45,691 nt of DNA, taken from contig NZ_JADOGI010000066.1 of the NCBI RefSeq assembly GCF_015645445.1, positions 1-45,691 on the forward strand, given 5' to 3'. This document shows, piece by piece, positions 33,444-41,787 of the stretch (position 1 is its first letter; each line of letters opens with the position of its first letter). Made by a program: the position numbers and the translations under genes. The notes beneath the pieces are model-generated. The model did not search any database and was not told the origin of the DNA. It was given only the letters and a program-made list of their open reading frames with translations. This DNA comes from Nonomuraea cypriaca. Its GTDB lineage: Bacteria > Actinomycetota > Actinomycetes > Streptosporangiales > Streptosporangiaceae.

Positions 33444-34043
33444 ATGCTTGTCATGGTCACCGACCACCGCAAGCTGCCACGACGCCGGGGCGAGGCGCTC
33501 AGCGCCGCCATCTACCGGGCGGTGCTCGACGAGCTGGCCGAGGTCGGCTACGCCGGGCTGACCATGGAGCGGGTGGCCGAGCGGGCCAAGGCCAGCAAGG
33601 CCTCGCTCTACCGGCGCTGGCCGACCCGCATCGAGCTGGTGATGGACGCGGTCTACCACGAATTGCCCACCCCCGAGTCGACGCCCGACACGGGCAACCT
33701 TCGCGACGACCTGGTGGCCATGCTGGGCCGGGTGGCCACGGCGCTGTCGGGTCCGGCCGGAGAGGCGATGCGCGGGCTGCTGGGCGAGGCGCTCAGAGGC
33801 GAGTCGCCGCTGAGCGCCCTGCGCGAGAACTCGCAGGGCGCGGCCAGGAAGATGGTGGCGGAGGTCGTCCGCCGCGCCGTCGATCGCGGCGAGGTCGACC
33901 CGGAGGCGGTCACCCCGCGCCGGCTCGACGCCGGTCACGCGCTGCTGCGCCACCACTTCCTCTTCCAGGGCACGCCCATCCCCGACGAACTGGTCGTCGA
34001 GATCGTGGACGAGGTGCTGGTGCCGCTGTTCACGCGTGGCTGA
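33444..34043 (+). CDS. TetR-family regulator of the exporter cassette
   Basis: This 199-residue regulator has an N-terminal TetR helix-turn-helix (YAGLTMERVAERAKASKASLYRRW in part, residues about 32-58) and a C-terminal ligand domain. It begins one base after the upstream gene ends (ATG 33444; ATG 33453 also possible). Third gene of the exporter/enzyme cassette, likely binding the palindrome at 29394-29416. Its last codons are the first copy of a 43-bp repeat. Confidence 0.92.
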   Translation: MLVMVTDHRKLPRRRGEALSAAIYRAVLDELAEVGYAGLTMERVAERAKASKASLYRRWPTRIELVMDAVYHELPTPESTPDTGNLRDDLVAMLGRVATALSGPAGEAMRGLLGEALRGESPLSALRENSQGAARKMVAEVVRRAVDRGEVDPEAVTPRRLDAGHALLRHHFLFQGTPIPDELVVEIVDEVLVPLFTRG

Positions 34044-34238
34044 GCCGGCCCGTCATCGCGCGGCCCTGCTGTTCACGCGTGGTTGAGCCGGCCCGTCATC
34101 GCGCGGCCCTGCTGTTCACGCGTGGTTGAGCCGGCCTGTCATCGCGCGGCCCTGCTGTTCAGGCGTGGTTGAGCCGGCCTGTCATCGCGCGGCCCTGCTG
34201 TTCAGGCGTGGTTGAGCCGGCCTGTCATCGCGCGGCCC
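34026..34238. repeat. five 43-bp repeats joining convergent 3' ends of tetR and a membrane-protein gene
   Basis: Copies start at 34026, 34069, 34112, 34155 and 34198 with an exact 43-bp period and few differences. The first contains the end of tetR (CTGTTCACGCGTGGCTGA). The last contains the end of the opposing gene (stop at 34204-34202, last residues MTGRLNHA). Each copy has equivalents of both stop codons. Period is not a multiple of three. No spacers, so not CRISPR. Confidence 0.95.
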
Positions 34239-35074
34239 CGCCTGAGCGCGCTCATAGCGACCACCGCCGACATCCCGACGCTGAGCACGGCGCTCGCCGC
34301 CACCACGGCCACGAACGTCCACGACTCCCCAGGCAGGCCCAGCACCACCAAGGCCCCCACGGACAGCCATGCCAGACCGTTGAAGATGGCCGCCACCGCG
34401 AGCTGCACGCCGCTGCCGCGCACCTGGGCCCCGAGAGCTGGAGCGGCCGAGGCCGTCATGGGCAGGCCCAGCACCAGCGCCAGGATGACGGGCATCACGA
34501 ATCCGCCGGTCATCGCGTCACCCAGCGGCCCGGCCGGAGAACCCATCAGGCCGAAGGCGAGGCCGGCGAACACCAGCGCGACCGGCACGGCCAGCACCAG
34601 GCCCGTACCGACCACCAGCTGCGCCGTGGCCCGGGTGACCAGGCCCTGCGTGGGGTCGTTCCTGGCGGCGTACGCGCTGATCAGCAGCGGCGCCACCGAG
34701 AGCACCCCCACGAGCCCGGCCACGACGAACAACCTGCTCGCCGTCTCCTGCAACAGCCCGGCGAACGTCACCGCGCCCGACGCCTGCGCCCAGGTCGCCC
34801 GCAGGCCGGCCGCGTCGAGGATCCCCGGACTCCAGAGGAACCACAGGGCCGCCCCCGCGAGTGCCAGCATGAGCGGCAGCGGGATCCTGACCGGCCCGCG
34901 CCCAGGCAGACGCCGATACCGGAGCCACGCGTCGGCCGCGCCCCGGACCAGGTCGAGCACCGTGCGCGGGCGCACGGGCCGCGATGCGATCAGGTCGGCG
35001 ACCTCCGCGCCGTAGCGCTGCCGCCACGCCCTCGGATAGAGGCTGAGCACCGCCTCCGCGATCACCCGAATCAT
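34202..35074 (-). CDS. membrane protein of unknown function, PadR-linked
   Basis: This 290-residue protein begins with a short cytosolic segment (IAEAVLSLYPRAWRQRYGAEVADLI in part), typical of membrane proteins paired with PadR regulators in actinobacteria. Several hydrophobic helices follow. Start ATG 35074 overlaps the padR stop (ATGA); an ATG 12 bases upstream is less likely. Function unknown. Confidence 0.8.
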   Translation of the reverse strand: MIRVIAEAVLSLYPRAWRQRYGAEVADLIASRPVRPRTVLDLVRGAADAWLRYRRLPGRGPVRIPLPLMLALAGAALWFLWSPGILDAAGLRATWAQASGAVTFAGLLQETASRLFVVAGLVGVLSVAPLLISAYAARNDPTQGLVTRATAQLVVGTGLVLAVPVALVFAGLAFGLMGSPAGPLGDAMTGGFVMPVILALVLGLPMTASAAPALGAQVRGSGVQLAVAAIFNGLAWLSVGALVVLGLPGESWTFVAVVAASAVLSVGMSAVVAMSALRRGRAMTGRLNHA

Positions 35075-35400
35075 GCCGTCCCCCAAACGATTCTGACGCG
35101 TTCGGCGCCCGCCTGCTCGATGCGGCGCAGCGTGGCGAGCTGCTCCCGCAGCGCCTCGCGACCGCCCTCGGTGATCCGGTACGGCTTGCGCCGCTCGGCC
35201 GACTCGACCGCCTCGATCCAGCCCCGTTCCTCCAGTCGCATCAGCGCGCCGTAGAGCGTGCCGGGCTCCAGCGAGGTCCCCGAGAACGCCTCGATATCGT
35301 TGATCATTCGATAGCCGTGTTTCTGTCCCTCGGCCAGGCTGATGAGCACCAGCAGCGCCACGTCCGTGAAGCGGCCGAGCTCTCGTGTCCTTCGTGCCAT
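35071..35400 (-). CDS. PadR-family transcriptional regulator
   Basis: This 109-residue regulator has the PadR winged helix (LLVLISLAEGQKHGYRMINDIEAF in part, SLEPGTLYGALMRLEERGWIE in part). It is cotranscribed with the downstream membrane protein. A perfect palindrome sits 11 bases upstream of the start. Confidence 0.93.
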   Translation of the reverse strand: MARRTRELGRFTDVALLVLISLAEGQKHGYRMINDIEAFSGTSLEPGTLYGALMRLEERGWIEAVESAERRKPYRITEGGREALREQLATLRRIEQAGAERVRIVWGTA

Positions 35401-35410
35401 GTATTCAGTA

Positions 35411-35425
35411 AAACTTAGTAAGTTT
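35411..35425 (-). promoter_or_regulatory. PadR operator candidate
   Basis: AAACTTA, G, TAAGTTT is a perfect 7-1-7 palindrome upstream of padR in a 27-bp AT-rich gap between padR and the tetR stop at 35428. It fits autorepression by PadR. The short gap implies the promoter reaches into the tetR 3' end. Confidence 0.55.
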
Positions 35426-35427
35426 CG

Positions 35428-36117
35428 CTAAGCAAGCCCCATGGTGGCGGCCGCCAGTCGCATCGAGTGGTCGAAGGCCGCGCGCCGGTCCTCGATCGTG
35501 TTGTTGAACTGGCCGAACACCTCGAAGCCGACCCATCCGTACAACGCGGTCCACGCCGAGACGCCGGCCCAGATCACACTGTCGGGGACCTCCGGCATGA
35601 GCTCACGGAACCCCCCCGCCTCCGCCGCGAGCCCGGCCGGCGGCTCGATCGCGGGCGGGCGCACGGCGCCGGCCTTCCAGGCGTCGGCGAGGATCCGGCC
35701 CAGCACGGTGACGTCGCGCAGCCTCGCCGCGATCGTGTCCTGCGGGGCCTGGTAGCCGGGCACGGGGGAGCCGTAGATCAGGGCGTACTCGTGGGGGTGC
35801 GCCACCGCCCAGGCGCGCACCGCGTGGCAGGCCGTCAGCCACCGGCCCGGGTGGTCGTCCGGCGGGCAGTCGGCGTCGGCGCGCTCGACGGCCTCGCCGA
35901 GCGCGTTGTAGCCGTCGATGATCAGTGTCGTGAGCAGGTCATCGCGGCTCGGGAAATATCGGTAGATGGCGGAGGAGACCATGCCCATCTCCCGCGCCAC
36001 GGCCCGGAGCGACAGGCCGCCCGCCCCCTCCGTGGCGAGCCTGCGGCGCGCGATGTCGGTGATCTCCCTGGTCAGCTCGGCTCTGACGCGTTCCCTTGCG
36101 GTACGGCTGGCTGTCAT
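35428..36117 (-). CDS. TetR-family regulator (divergent from yrdB operon)
   Basis: This 229-residue protein has the N-terminal helix-turn-helix LSLRAVAREMGMVSSAIYRYF and a C-terminal TetR_C-type domain ending in MRLAAATMGLA. The ATG 36117 (MTASRTARERV) was preferred over ATG 36219, because the latter would place coding sequence across the operators. It probably represses itself and the divergent YrdB/epimerase operon. Confidence 0.9.
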   Translation of the reverse strand: MTASRTARERVRAELTREITDIARRRLATEGAGGLSLRAVAREMGMVSSAIYRYFPSRDDLLTTLIIDGYNALGEAVERADADCPPDDHPGRWLTACHAVRAWAVAHPHEYALIYGSPVPGYQAPQDTIAARLRDVTVLGRILADAWKAGAVRPPAIEPPAGLAAEAGGFRELMPEVPDSVIWAGVSAWTALYGWVGFEVFGQFNNTIEDRRAAFDHSMRLAAATMGLA

Positions 36118-36132
36118 GAGCGCCAGATTACC

Positions 36133-36200
36133 AGAGCGGTGTAAATAAACGAGAGCACCGCTCTTGACGATCGGCGCTCTTTTGAGAGAGCGTTGCTCTC
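36133..36200. promoter_or_regulatory. overlapping TetR operators in tetR/yrdB divergent region
   Basis: AGAGCGGTG (36133) pairs with CACCGCTCT (36157-36165). GAGAGC, ACC, GCTCTT lies at 36151-36165. A perfect GAGAGC, GTT, GCTCTC lies at 36186-36200. The repeated half-site GAGAGC on both sides of the divergent promoter suits a TetR dimer or pair of dimers. Confidence 0.65.
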
Positions 36201-36235
36201 GTAAGCGAACGGCGGTCACCTACTGGAGGTCGGAA

Positions 36236-36589
36236 ATGCTCACCATCGCGAAGGGTGCCAACATGGCGCTCATGTTCTTGCTCGAGCTCGGTGTGCTGGT
36301 CTCCGTGGCCTATTGGGGCTTCACGCTCAGCCCGAACTGGGCGGTCAAGCTGCTGGCCGGGCTGGGCGGGCCGGCGCTGTTCGTGGCGGCCTGGACCCTG
36401 TTCGGGGCGGGCGGCGGCGCGAACGCCACGTTCCCGCTGACCGGCCTGGCCCGCGCCGCGCTGGAGATCATCTGGTTCGGTGGCGGCGCCGTGGCGCTCT
36501 ACGCCGCGGGCCAGGCCGTCCCCGCCGCCGTCTTCGCCGCCCTCTTCATCGTCAACGCGGTGCTCCGCATCTTCTGGAACGAGGTCTGA
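36236..36589 (+). CDS. YrdB family membrane protein (DUF2568)
   Basis: This 117-residue protein has four hydrophobic helices and the DUF2568 pattern (MALMFLLELGVLVSVAYWGF in part, then WTLFGAGGGANATFPLTG). Start ATG 36236 follows TGGAGGTCGGAA. Function unknown. First gene of an operon with the epimerase. Confidence 0.85.
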   Translation: MLTIAKGANMALMFLLELGVLVSVAYWGFTLSPNWAVKLLAGLGGPALFVAAWTLFGAGGGANATFPLTGLARAALEIIWFGGGAVALYAAGQAVPAAVFAALFIVNAVLRIFWNEV

Positions 36590-36591
36590 AC

Positions 36592-37503
36592 ATGGGTAAG
36601 CATGTAGTCGTGGGCTCCGGCCAGGTCGGCTCGCACGTGGCCGCCAAGCTGATCGCACAGGGACACGAGGTCGTCGTGGTGACCCGCTCGGGGAGCGGGC
36701 CGGCGGGAGCGGTCAAGGCCGCCGCGGACGTCGCCGACAAGGAACGGTTGATCGACCTCGCCAAGGGTGCCGACGTCCTCTACAACTGCGTGAACCCGCA
36801 GTATCACCGCTGGCTCACCGACTGGCCGCCGATGGCCGAGTCGTTCCTGGCCGCCGCCGAGTCGAGCGGCGCGGCGTACGTGATGCTCGGCAACCTCTAC
36901 CCGTACGGGCCCGTCACCGGCCCGATGACCGAGGACCTGCCGCTCGCCTCCGCCGATCCCAAGTTCCGGGTACGTGCCAAGATGTGGCAGGACGCGCTGG
37001 CCGCGCACGAGGCGGGCCGGATCAGGGCGACAGAGGTGCGCGGCTCCGACTACTTCGGTCCCGGCTCCACCGACCAGTCCTACCTGGGTGACCGGTTCAC
37101 CGTGCCGCTCAGGGCGGGGAAGACCGTCTCGGTCCCCTGGCCGGTCGACGTGACGCACAGCTGGACGTACCTGCCCGACGTGGCCGACGCGCTGATCGTG
37201 GCCGGCGCCGACGAGCGGGCCTGGGGCCGGCCGTGGCACGTGCCGACCGGCGCGCCGCTGACGTTCCGCCAGATGGGGGAGCGGATGGCCGCCGTGCTCG
37301 GCAGGCCGGCGCCCAGGATGCGGCAACTGCCGTGGTCCCTGGTGCGGGCGGCGGGCCTGTTCTCGCCCATGCTGAACGAGTTGGGGCACGTCCGATATCA
37401 GTTCACCGCTCCTTTCGTGCTGGACTCGTCGGCATTCGAGCGGACGTTCGGCGTCGCGCCGACCCCGATCGAGGCGGCGCTGAAGGTTACGCTCGACGCG
37501 TGA
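36592..37503 (+). CDS. NAD(P)-dependent epimerase/dehydratase
   Basis: This 303-residue Rossmann protein has GSGQVGSHVA (nucleotide-binding turn, residues about 7-16), VTRSG, a YNCVNPQYHRW segment and a later NLYPYGP. It is an extended-SDR family member like those called NAD-dependent epimerases in actinobacteria. The catalytic Tyr-x-x-x-Lys is not clearly present, so substrate and activity are open. It is two bases after yrdB and overlaps the next gene by four. Confidence 0.85.
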   Translation: MGKHVVVGSGQVGSHVAAKLIAQGHEVVVVTRSGSGPAGAVKAAADVADKERLIDLAKGADVLYNCVNPQYHRWLTDWPPMAESFLAAAESSGAAYVMLGNLYPYGPVTGPMTEDLPLASADPKFRVRAKMWQDALAAHEAGRIRATEVRGSDYFGPGSTDQSYLGDRFTVPLRAGKTVSVPWPVDVTHSWTYLPDVADALIVAGADERAWGRPWHVPTGAPLTFRQMGERMAAVLGRPAPRMRQLPWSLVRAAGLFSPMLNELGHVRYQFTAPFVLDSSAFERTFGVAPTPIEAALKVTLDA

Positions 37504-38387
37504 AGATAGCCATGATCGGCCTGGGCGACATCGCGGAGAAGGCGTACCTTCCGGTGCTGGCCGCCCAGCCCGCCCTCGACCTGCACCTCTGCACCCGCGA
37601 CAGCGCCCGGCTCGACCGGCTCGGCGACGCCTACCGGATCGGGGAGCGGTCCACGGGCGTGGACGAGGTGATCAAGGCGGGGGTCGACGCGGCGTTCGTG
37701 CACGCGGCCACCGAGGCTCATCCGGAGATCGTGGAGCCGCTGCTCAGCGCCGGGATCCACGTCTACGTCGACAAGCCGATCGCCTACACCCTCGGCGCGG
37801 CCGAGCACCTCGTACGCCTGGCGCGGGCCGAGGACAGGTCGCTGATGGTCGGCTTCAACAGGCGCTACGCCCCCGGATATGTCGGACTTGCCGCCCTTCC
37901 CCGTCATCTCATCCTGATGGAGAAGAACCGCGACAATCTCCCCGACGACCCCCGGCAGGCGATATTTGATGATTTCGTCCATGTGGTGGACACCCTCAGG
38001 TTCCTCGCCCTCGAGCCGGCCACCGGCACCACGATCAGGACCCGCGTCAAGGACGGCCTGATCGAGCACATCGTCCTGGAGTTGTCGGGTGACGGCTGGA
38101 CCGCCGTCGGCCTCATGAACAGGATGAGCGGCGCCGGCGAGGAGTCCTGCGAGGTCATGGGCGGCGGCGTCAAGCGCCGGGTGGTCAACCTCGGCGACGT
38201 CATCGACTACCGGGGCGGCGAGACGGTCACCAGGCGCCCCGACTGGGTGCCGGTGGCCAGGCAGCGCGGCATCGAGCAGATCTGCCTGGAGTTCCTCGCC
38301 GCGGTCCGCGAGGGCCGCCGCGTCGACGCCGGTGACGCCCTGCTCACCCACGCGCTCTGCGAGGAGATCGTCAGCCGGGCCGCCTGA
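37500..38387 (+). CDS. Gfo/Idh/MocA family oxidoreductase
   Basis: This 295-residue protein has an N-terminal Rossmann fold (MIGLGDIAEKAYLPVL), the VYVDKPIAY motif with the conserved Lys, and GFNRRYAPG. Gfo/Idh/MocA enzymes oxidise sugars or related polyols with NAD(P). The GTG start at 37500 overlaps the epimerase stop (GTGA). Substrate unknown. It ends inside the convergent protease gene (17-bp overlap), a junction without tandem repeats. Confidence 0.9.
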   Translation: MKIAMIGLGDIAEKAYLPVLAAQPALDLHLCTRDSARLDRLGDAYRIGERSTGVDEVIKAGVDAAFVHAATEAHPEIVEPLLSAGIHVYVDKPIAYTLGAAEHLVRLARAEDRSLMVGFNRRYAPGYVGLAALPRHLILMEKNRDNLPDDPRQAIFDDFVHVVDTLRFLALEPATGTTIRTRVKDGLIEHIVLELSGDGWTAVGLMNRMSGAGEESCEVMGGGVKRRVVNLGDVIDYRGGETVTRRPDWVPVARQRGIEQICLEFLAAVREGRRVDAGDALLTHALCEEIVSRAA

Positions 38388-39195
38388 GCCGCATCGACCG
38401 GTCGGCCCTGGCGAACATCCGCTCGAACGTCCTGCCGCCCAGCCTGGTGAGCACGGTGTAGCCCTTGGCGTCCTTGTACGGGCTGGAGGAGGACACGACG
38501 CCCGCCAGCGCGCCGCCGTACAGCGCGGGGCCGCCGCTGCCGCCCGCGGCGGCGTGGCAGTTGCGCGTCACCATCAGCCCGGGACCCTTGGAGATCCCTT
38601 CGACGGTGTCGCCCAGGCAGCGGTACATCCGGGTGCCCGGATAGCCCCTGCCGACGGGGTAACCGAGCAGTTCGAGGCCGCGCAGTGAGGTGCCGCGCGC
38701 GGTGGCCATCGGCGACAGCCCCCGCCCGGTCACCGCCTCCAGCGGGCGCTTGCGGCGTATGACCCCGACCAGGCCGACGTCGTACGGCAGCAGGTCCGCG
38801 GAGTACGGCTGGTTCCGCCACTGAGGCGGCACCCACGCGCGTACCGCGGGCCAGACCCCGAGCCGCGGCCGCCCCCGGTCGTAGGCCGGCAGGAACGCCA
38901 GGTTCCTGAGCGGCCGTCCCTCGCGGTAGAGGCAGTGCGCGGCCGTCAGCACCAGGCTGCGGCTGCGCGAGCCGATCACCGTGCCGCCGCAGAACACGTC
39001 CGTCCGCGTGACGGGATCCTGGCCGAGCAGCACCCCGGACAGCCGCCGCACCCCCGTGTAGGGGCGCGGCACAGGCGCGTAGCCCAGGCGGTCGCCGTCG
39101 GGTGTCAGCACGCGGGACTGAGGCACGTTTCGCTGCGGCACCTCGGAGACGGCGGCTGGATCGATCAGGACGAGGGACAGCACCAACCTGAGCAC
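38371..39195 (-). CDS. secreted trypsin-like serine protease
   Basis: This 274-residue protein has an N-terminal hydrophobic stretch (LRLVLSLVLI) that may be a short signal peptide. It has the S1 catalytic triad: His87 in LTAAHC, Asp139 in PYDVGLV, and Ser220 in GGSGGPAL. Paired cysteines flank the His and Ser. Similar V8/trypsin-like secreted proteases are common in actinomycetes. Substrate unknown. Confidence 0.88.
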   Translation of the reverse strand: MLRLVLSLVLIDPAAVSEVPQRNVPQSRVLTPDGDRLGYAPVPRPYTGVRRLSGVLLGQDPVTRTDVFCGGTVIGSRSRSLVLTAAHCLYREGRPLRNLAFLPAYDRGRPRLGVWPAVRAWVPPQWRNQPYSADLLPYDVGLVGVIRRKRPLEAVTGRGLSPMATARGTSLRGLELLGYPVGRGYPGTRMYRCLGDTVEGISKGPGLMVTRNCHAAAGGSGGPALYGGALAGVVSSSSPYKDAKGYTVLTRLGGRTFERMFARADRSMRLRRPG

Positions 39196-39270
39196 CCGCC
39201 TACTGTACGGGGCCGGTGATCAATGCCCTGACCTGCGACACGAGCAGGTTTACCAACGGGAGACCCGCGG

Positions 39271-40275
39271 CTAACCCGTGTACTCGGCTCCCAGCGCGCG
39301 CAGCCGGGCGTGCGCGGTCTCGTAGACCGCCGAGTCGCCCAGGTACACCTTGGGGATCTTGGCGACCATCGTGTAGTTGGTGTCGCACACGTTCCCGACC
39401 GGCGCCTGCCCGGCCTGGCTGACGAGCTGGTACGCGTCCAGCGTGTCCAGCCCGGTCAGCTCCGACGCCCACGTGACCAGGTCGTGCTGACTGATCCGGT
39501 ACGCGTCCTCAAGCGGCCTGGCCGAGCCGGTCGACATCAGGTGCAGGTCGTCCTCCAGCCGCGGCCACGGCGTGGCCACACCCTTGATCAGCTCCACGGC
39601 GACCACGGTGTTCATGGCCGACTCCACCGCGGTCCCGCACACCTCGCCGTGCCCCTGCAGCCCGTGGCCGTCGCCGATCGAGAACAGCCCGCCCTCGACG
39701 TTGACGCCCAGGTAGACCGTGACGCCCGCGCGCAGTTCCGGGGTGTCCATGTTGCCGCCGTGCGCGTCCGGCGTGATCGTCATGCGGGCCTCGTTCGCGC
39801 CCGGCGCCACGCCGACGGTGCCGTGCATCGGGTCGAGCGGCAGCGCCACGCTGAAGTCGCTGTTGCGGGCGTGGTAGACGGCCACGCCCTTGTCCAGATC
39901 GATGTCGTAGCGCCAGACCCGCTCCTCGAGCGGCGGCTGGAGCATGGCCGTGGTGTGGGTGCCGGTCAGCGCCCCGAAGTGCGGGAACGTGGTGGACACC
40001 GCCCAGTCCCTGGCCGGCGTGATCTTGATGAAGTGCAGCGCCAGCGTGTCGCCTGGCTCGGCGCCCTCGACGTGGAAGGGGCCCGTCACGGGGTTCAGGT
40101 AGGGGAACTCGCACACCCGCGACGGCAGGTCGGCCACGGTCCTGACCCGGCCGGCGAAGCAGTCCTCGGTGTAGAGCTCCATGATCGTGCCTGGCCGTAC
40201 CTTGCCGACGGGCGCGCGACCCCCGAAGGTGTAGCTCAGCTCCTCCGGCGCGGGATGGTAGGAGACGACGTTCAC
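39271..40275 (-). CDS. acetamidase/formamidase
   Basis: The enzyme hydrolyses formamide or short amides to ammonia. The 334-residue protein (from GTG 40275) has FmdA/AmdA features: a YTEDCFAGRV segment near residue 35, GPFHVEGAEPGDTLALH, and GDGHGLQGHGEVCGTAVE. It follows the permease gene. Upstream, four additional in-frame start codons (40293, 40311, 40329, 40347), each with its own GGAGGT, would add 6 to 24 residues. The length at 40275 is closest to the family. Function clear; start ambiguous. Confidence 0.9.
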   Translation of the reverse strand: MNVVSYHPAPEELSYTFGGRAPVGKVRPGTIMELYTEDCFAGRVRTVADLPSRVCEFPYLNPVTGPFHVEGAEPGDTLALHFIKITPARDWAVSTTFPHFGALTGTHTTAMLQPPLEERVWRYDIDLDKGVAVYHARNSDFSVALPLDPMHGTVGVAPGANEARMTITPDAHGGNMDTPELRAGVTVYLGVNVEGGLFSIGDGHGLQGHGEVCGTAVESAMNTVVAVELIKGVATPWPRLEDDLHLMSTGSARPLEDAYRISQHDLVTWASELTGLDTLDAYQLVSQAGQAPVGNVCDTNYTMVAKIPKVYLGDSAVYETAHARLRALGAEYTG

Positions 40276-40359
40276 TTGACCTCCAACGTTCAATCGACCT
40301 CCAACGTTCACTTGACCTCCAACGTTCAATCGACCTCCAACGTTCACTTGACCTCCGTG
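40270..40359 (-). repeat. five 18-bp repeats, each a ribosome-binding site plus start codon
   Basis: Read on the minus strand, units alternate GGAGGTCAAGTGAACGTT and GGAGGTCGATTGAACGTT, with the last at 40359-40342 partly diverged. Each has GGAGGT three bases before a GTG or TTG. All five starts (40347, 40329, 40311, 40293, 40275) are in the formamidase frame, because 18 is a multiple of three. The most upstream GTG overlaps the permease stop (GTGA at 40347-40344). In protein the units read VNVGGR and LNVGGQ. Confidence 0.95.
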
Positions 40360-41711
40360 GGTAGTGCGGGCTTGCGGCCCCGTGCGTAGGAGATGCCGAG
40401 GATGACCACGCCGACGGCCAGCCAGATGCCGCCGACCGCCTGGGCCGCGACCCCCTGGTTGATCACGACGGCCACCAGGACGGCGAAGCCGATCACGGGC
40501 GCGATCAGGTGCGCCCACCAGTTGCGGCTGCGTTGCTTGATCACGTAGTGCACGACCACGGCCACGTGCAGCACCAGGAACGCGGTCATCGCACCGAAGT
40601 TGACCAGCTGGGTCAGCTCGCCGGCGCCGTTGGTCCTGATGCTCATGAAGACGCCGACGATGAGCGAGATGGCGGCGACCACCAGCGTCGCGTTGACCGG
40701 CACCTGGTGCTTGGGGTCCACCTTGGCGAGGAACGAGGGGAGCTGGCGGTCGCGGCCCATCGCGAACAGCAGACGGGAGGTGGCCGCCTGGGCGACCAGC
40801 GAGTTGGCGAAGCCCCACGCGATCGCGGTGGCGACGGCGGTGAGCACCGACAGCCAGGCCCCGCCGGCGAACTCGGCGGTGTCGTAGAACGCGCTGCCGG
40901 CCGCGTCGCCGTTCGCGATCAGGCTGTCGCGGTTGGGGGTGAGCAGCGCCGCCACCCACGTCTGCACCACGAACAGCACCGCGGCCAGGCCGAGCGCGGC
41001 CACCATGGAGCGGCCGAGCCGCTGGGCGTCCTCCCGGTTCTCCTCCGCCAGCGTCGAGATGCCGTCGAAGCCGAGGAACGACAGCACGGCCACCGACGCG
41101 GCGGCCAGCACCACGCTCCAGGTGAACCCGGAGGACTCGAAGATCGGCGTGAACGCGCCGGTCTGCGCGTGGCCCTGGGCCAGCGCGACGCCGCCGGCCA
41201 CGAGGAAGATCGCCAGCACGGCGAGCTCGGCCACCAGCATGATCCGGGTGATTTTGGCCGTCATCTGGATGCCGAGATAGTTGACGACGGTGTTGAGCAC
41301 CACGAACGCGGCCAGCCACGCCCAGACGGGGATCTCGGGCACGAACGAGTTCATGGCCATGCTCGAGATCAGGTAGAGCAACGACGGGATGAGCACGTAG
41401 TCGAGCAGAATCGCCCAGCCGGCCAGGAATCCGACGGGCGCGCCGATGCCGCGGCCCGCGTAGGTGTAGACCGAGCCGGCCATCGGGAAGGCCCTGGCCA
41501 TCTGCGCGTACGACAGCGCCGTGAACGCCATCGCCACGAGACCGACGACGTACGCGAGCGCCACCATCCCGTGGGAGACGGAGAAGACGTTGCCGAAGAT
41601 CCCGAACGGCGCGATCGGCACCATGAAGATCAGGCCATAGATCATCAGATCGGCGAAACCCAGGGACCGCTTGAGTTCCTGGCGGTAGCCGAACTGCTCG
41701 ATAGTGCTCAT
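40344..41711 (-). CDS. APC-family amino-acid/amide permease
   Basis: This 455-residue permease has about 12 hydrophobic helices and an APC signature N-terminus (LGFADLMIYGLIFMVPIAPFG in part), AYAGRGIG-like GRGIGAPVGFLAGW, and EENREDAQRLGRSM. Relatives import amino acids, amines or short amides. Its stop overlaps the first formamidase start, so the pair is translationally coupled and the permease may supply amide or an amide precursor. Confidence 0.9.
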   Translation of the reverse strand: MSTIEQFGYRQELKRSLGFADLMIYGLIFMVPIAPFGIFGNVFSVSHGMVALAYVVGLVAMAFTALSYAQMARAFPMAGSVYTYAGRGIGAPVGFLAGWAILLDYVLIPSLLYLISSMAMNSFVPEIPVWAWLAAFVVLNTVVNYLGIQMTAKITRIMLVAELAVLAIFLVAGGVALAQGHAQTGAFTPIFESSGFTWSVVLAAASVAVLSFLGFDGISTLAEENREDAQRLGRSMVAALGLAAVLFVVQTWVAALLTPNRDSLIANGDAAGSAFYDTAEFAGGAWLSVLTAVATAIAWGFANSLVAQAATSRLLFAMGRDRQLPSFLAKVDPKHQVPVNATLVVAAISLIVGVFMSIRTNGAGELTQLVNFGAMTAFLVLHVAVVVHYVIKQRSRNWWAHLIAPVIGFAVLVAVVINQGVAAQAVGGIWLAVGVVILGISYARGRKPALPTEVK

Positions 41712-41760
41712 GCACGGCTCCTAGCTGCATGGGGGGCGTTTCGCACCTTAGAGCCAAAGT

Positions 41761-41787
41761 TTTCTAGTGAAAAGGTTTCTCTAGAAA
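41761..41787 (-). promoter_or_regulatory. inverted repeat upstream of the permease operon
   Basis: TTTCTAG and CTAGAAA (41761-41767 and 41781-41787) flank 13 bases. The repeat straddles the end of the AmiC-like gene and lies 50 bp before the permease start. It could be an operator for the nearby MarR protein or a terminator; no sign decides. Confidence 0.4.

Noticed and set aside
34026..34238. Regular 43-bp repeats considered as CRISPR
   Set aside because: Units are directly adjacent without unique spacers and contain gene ends; no cas genes.
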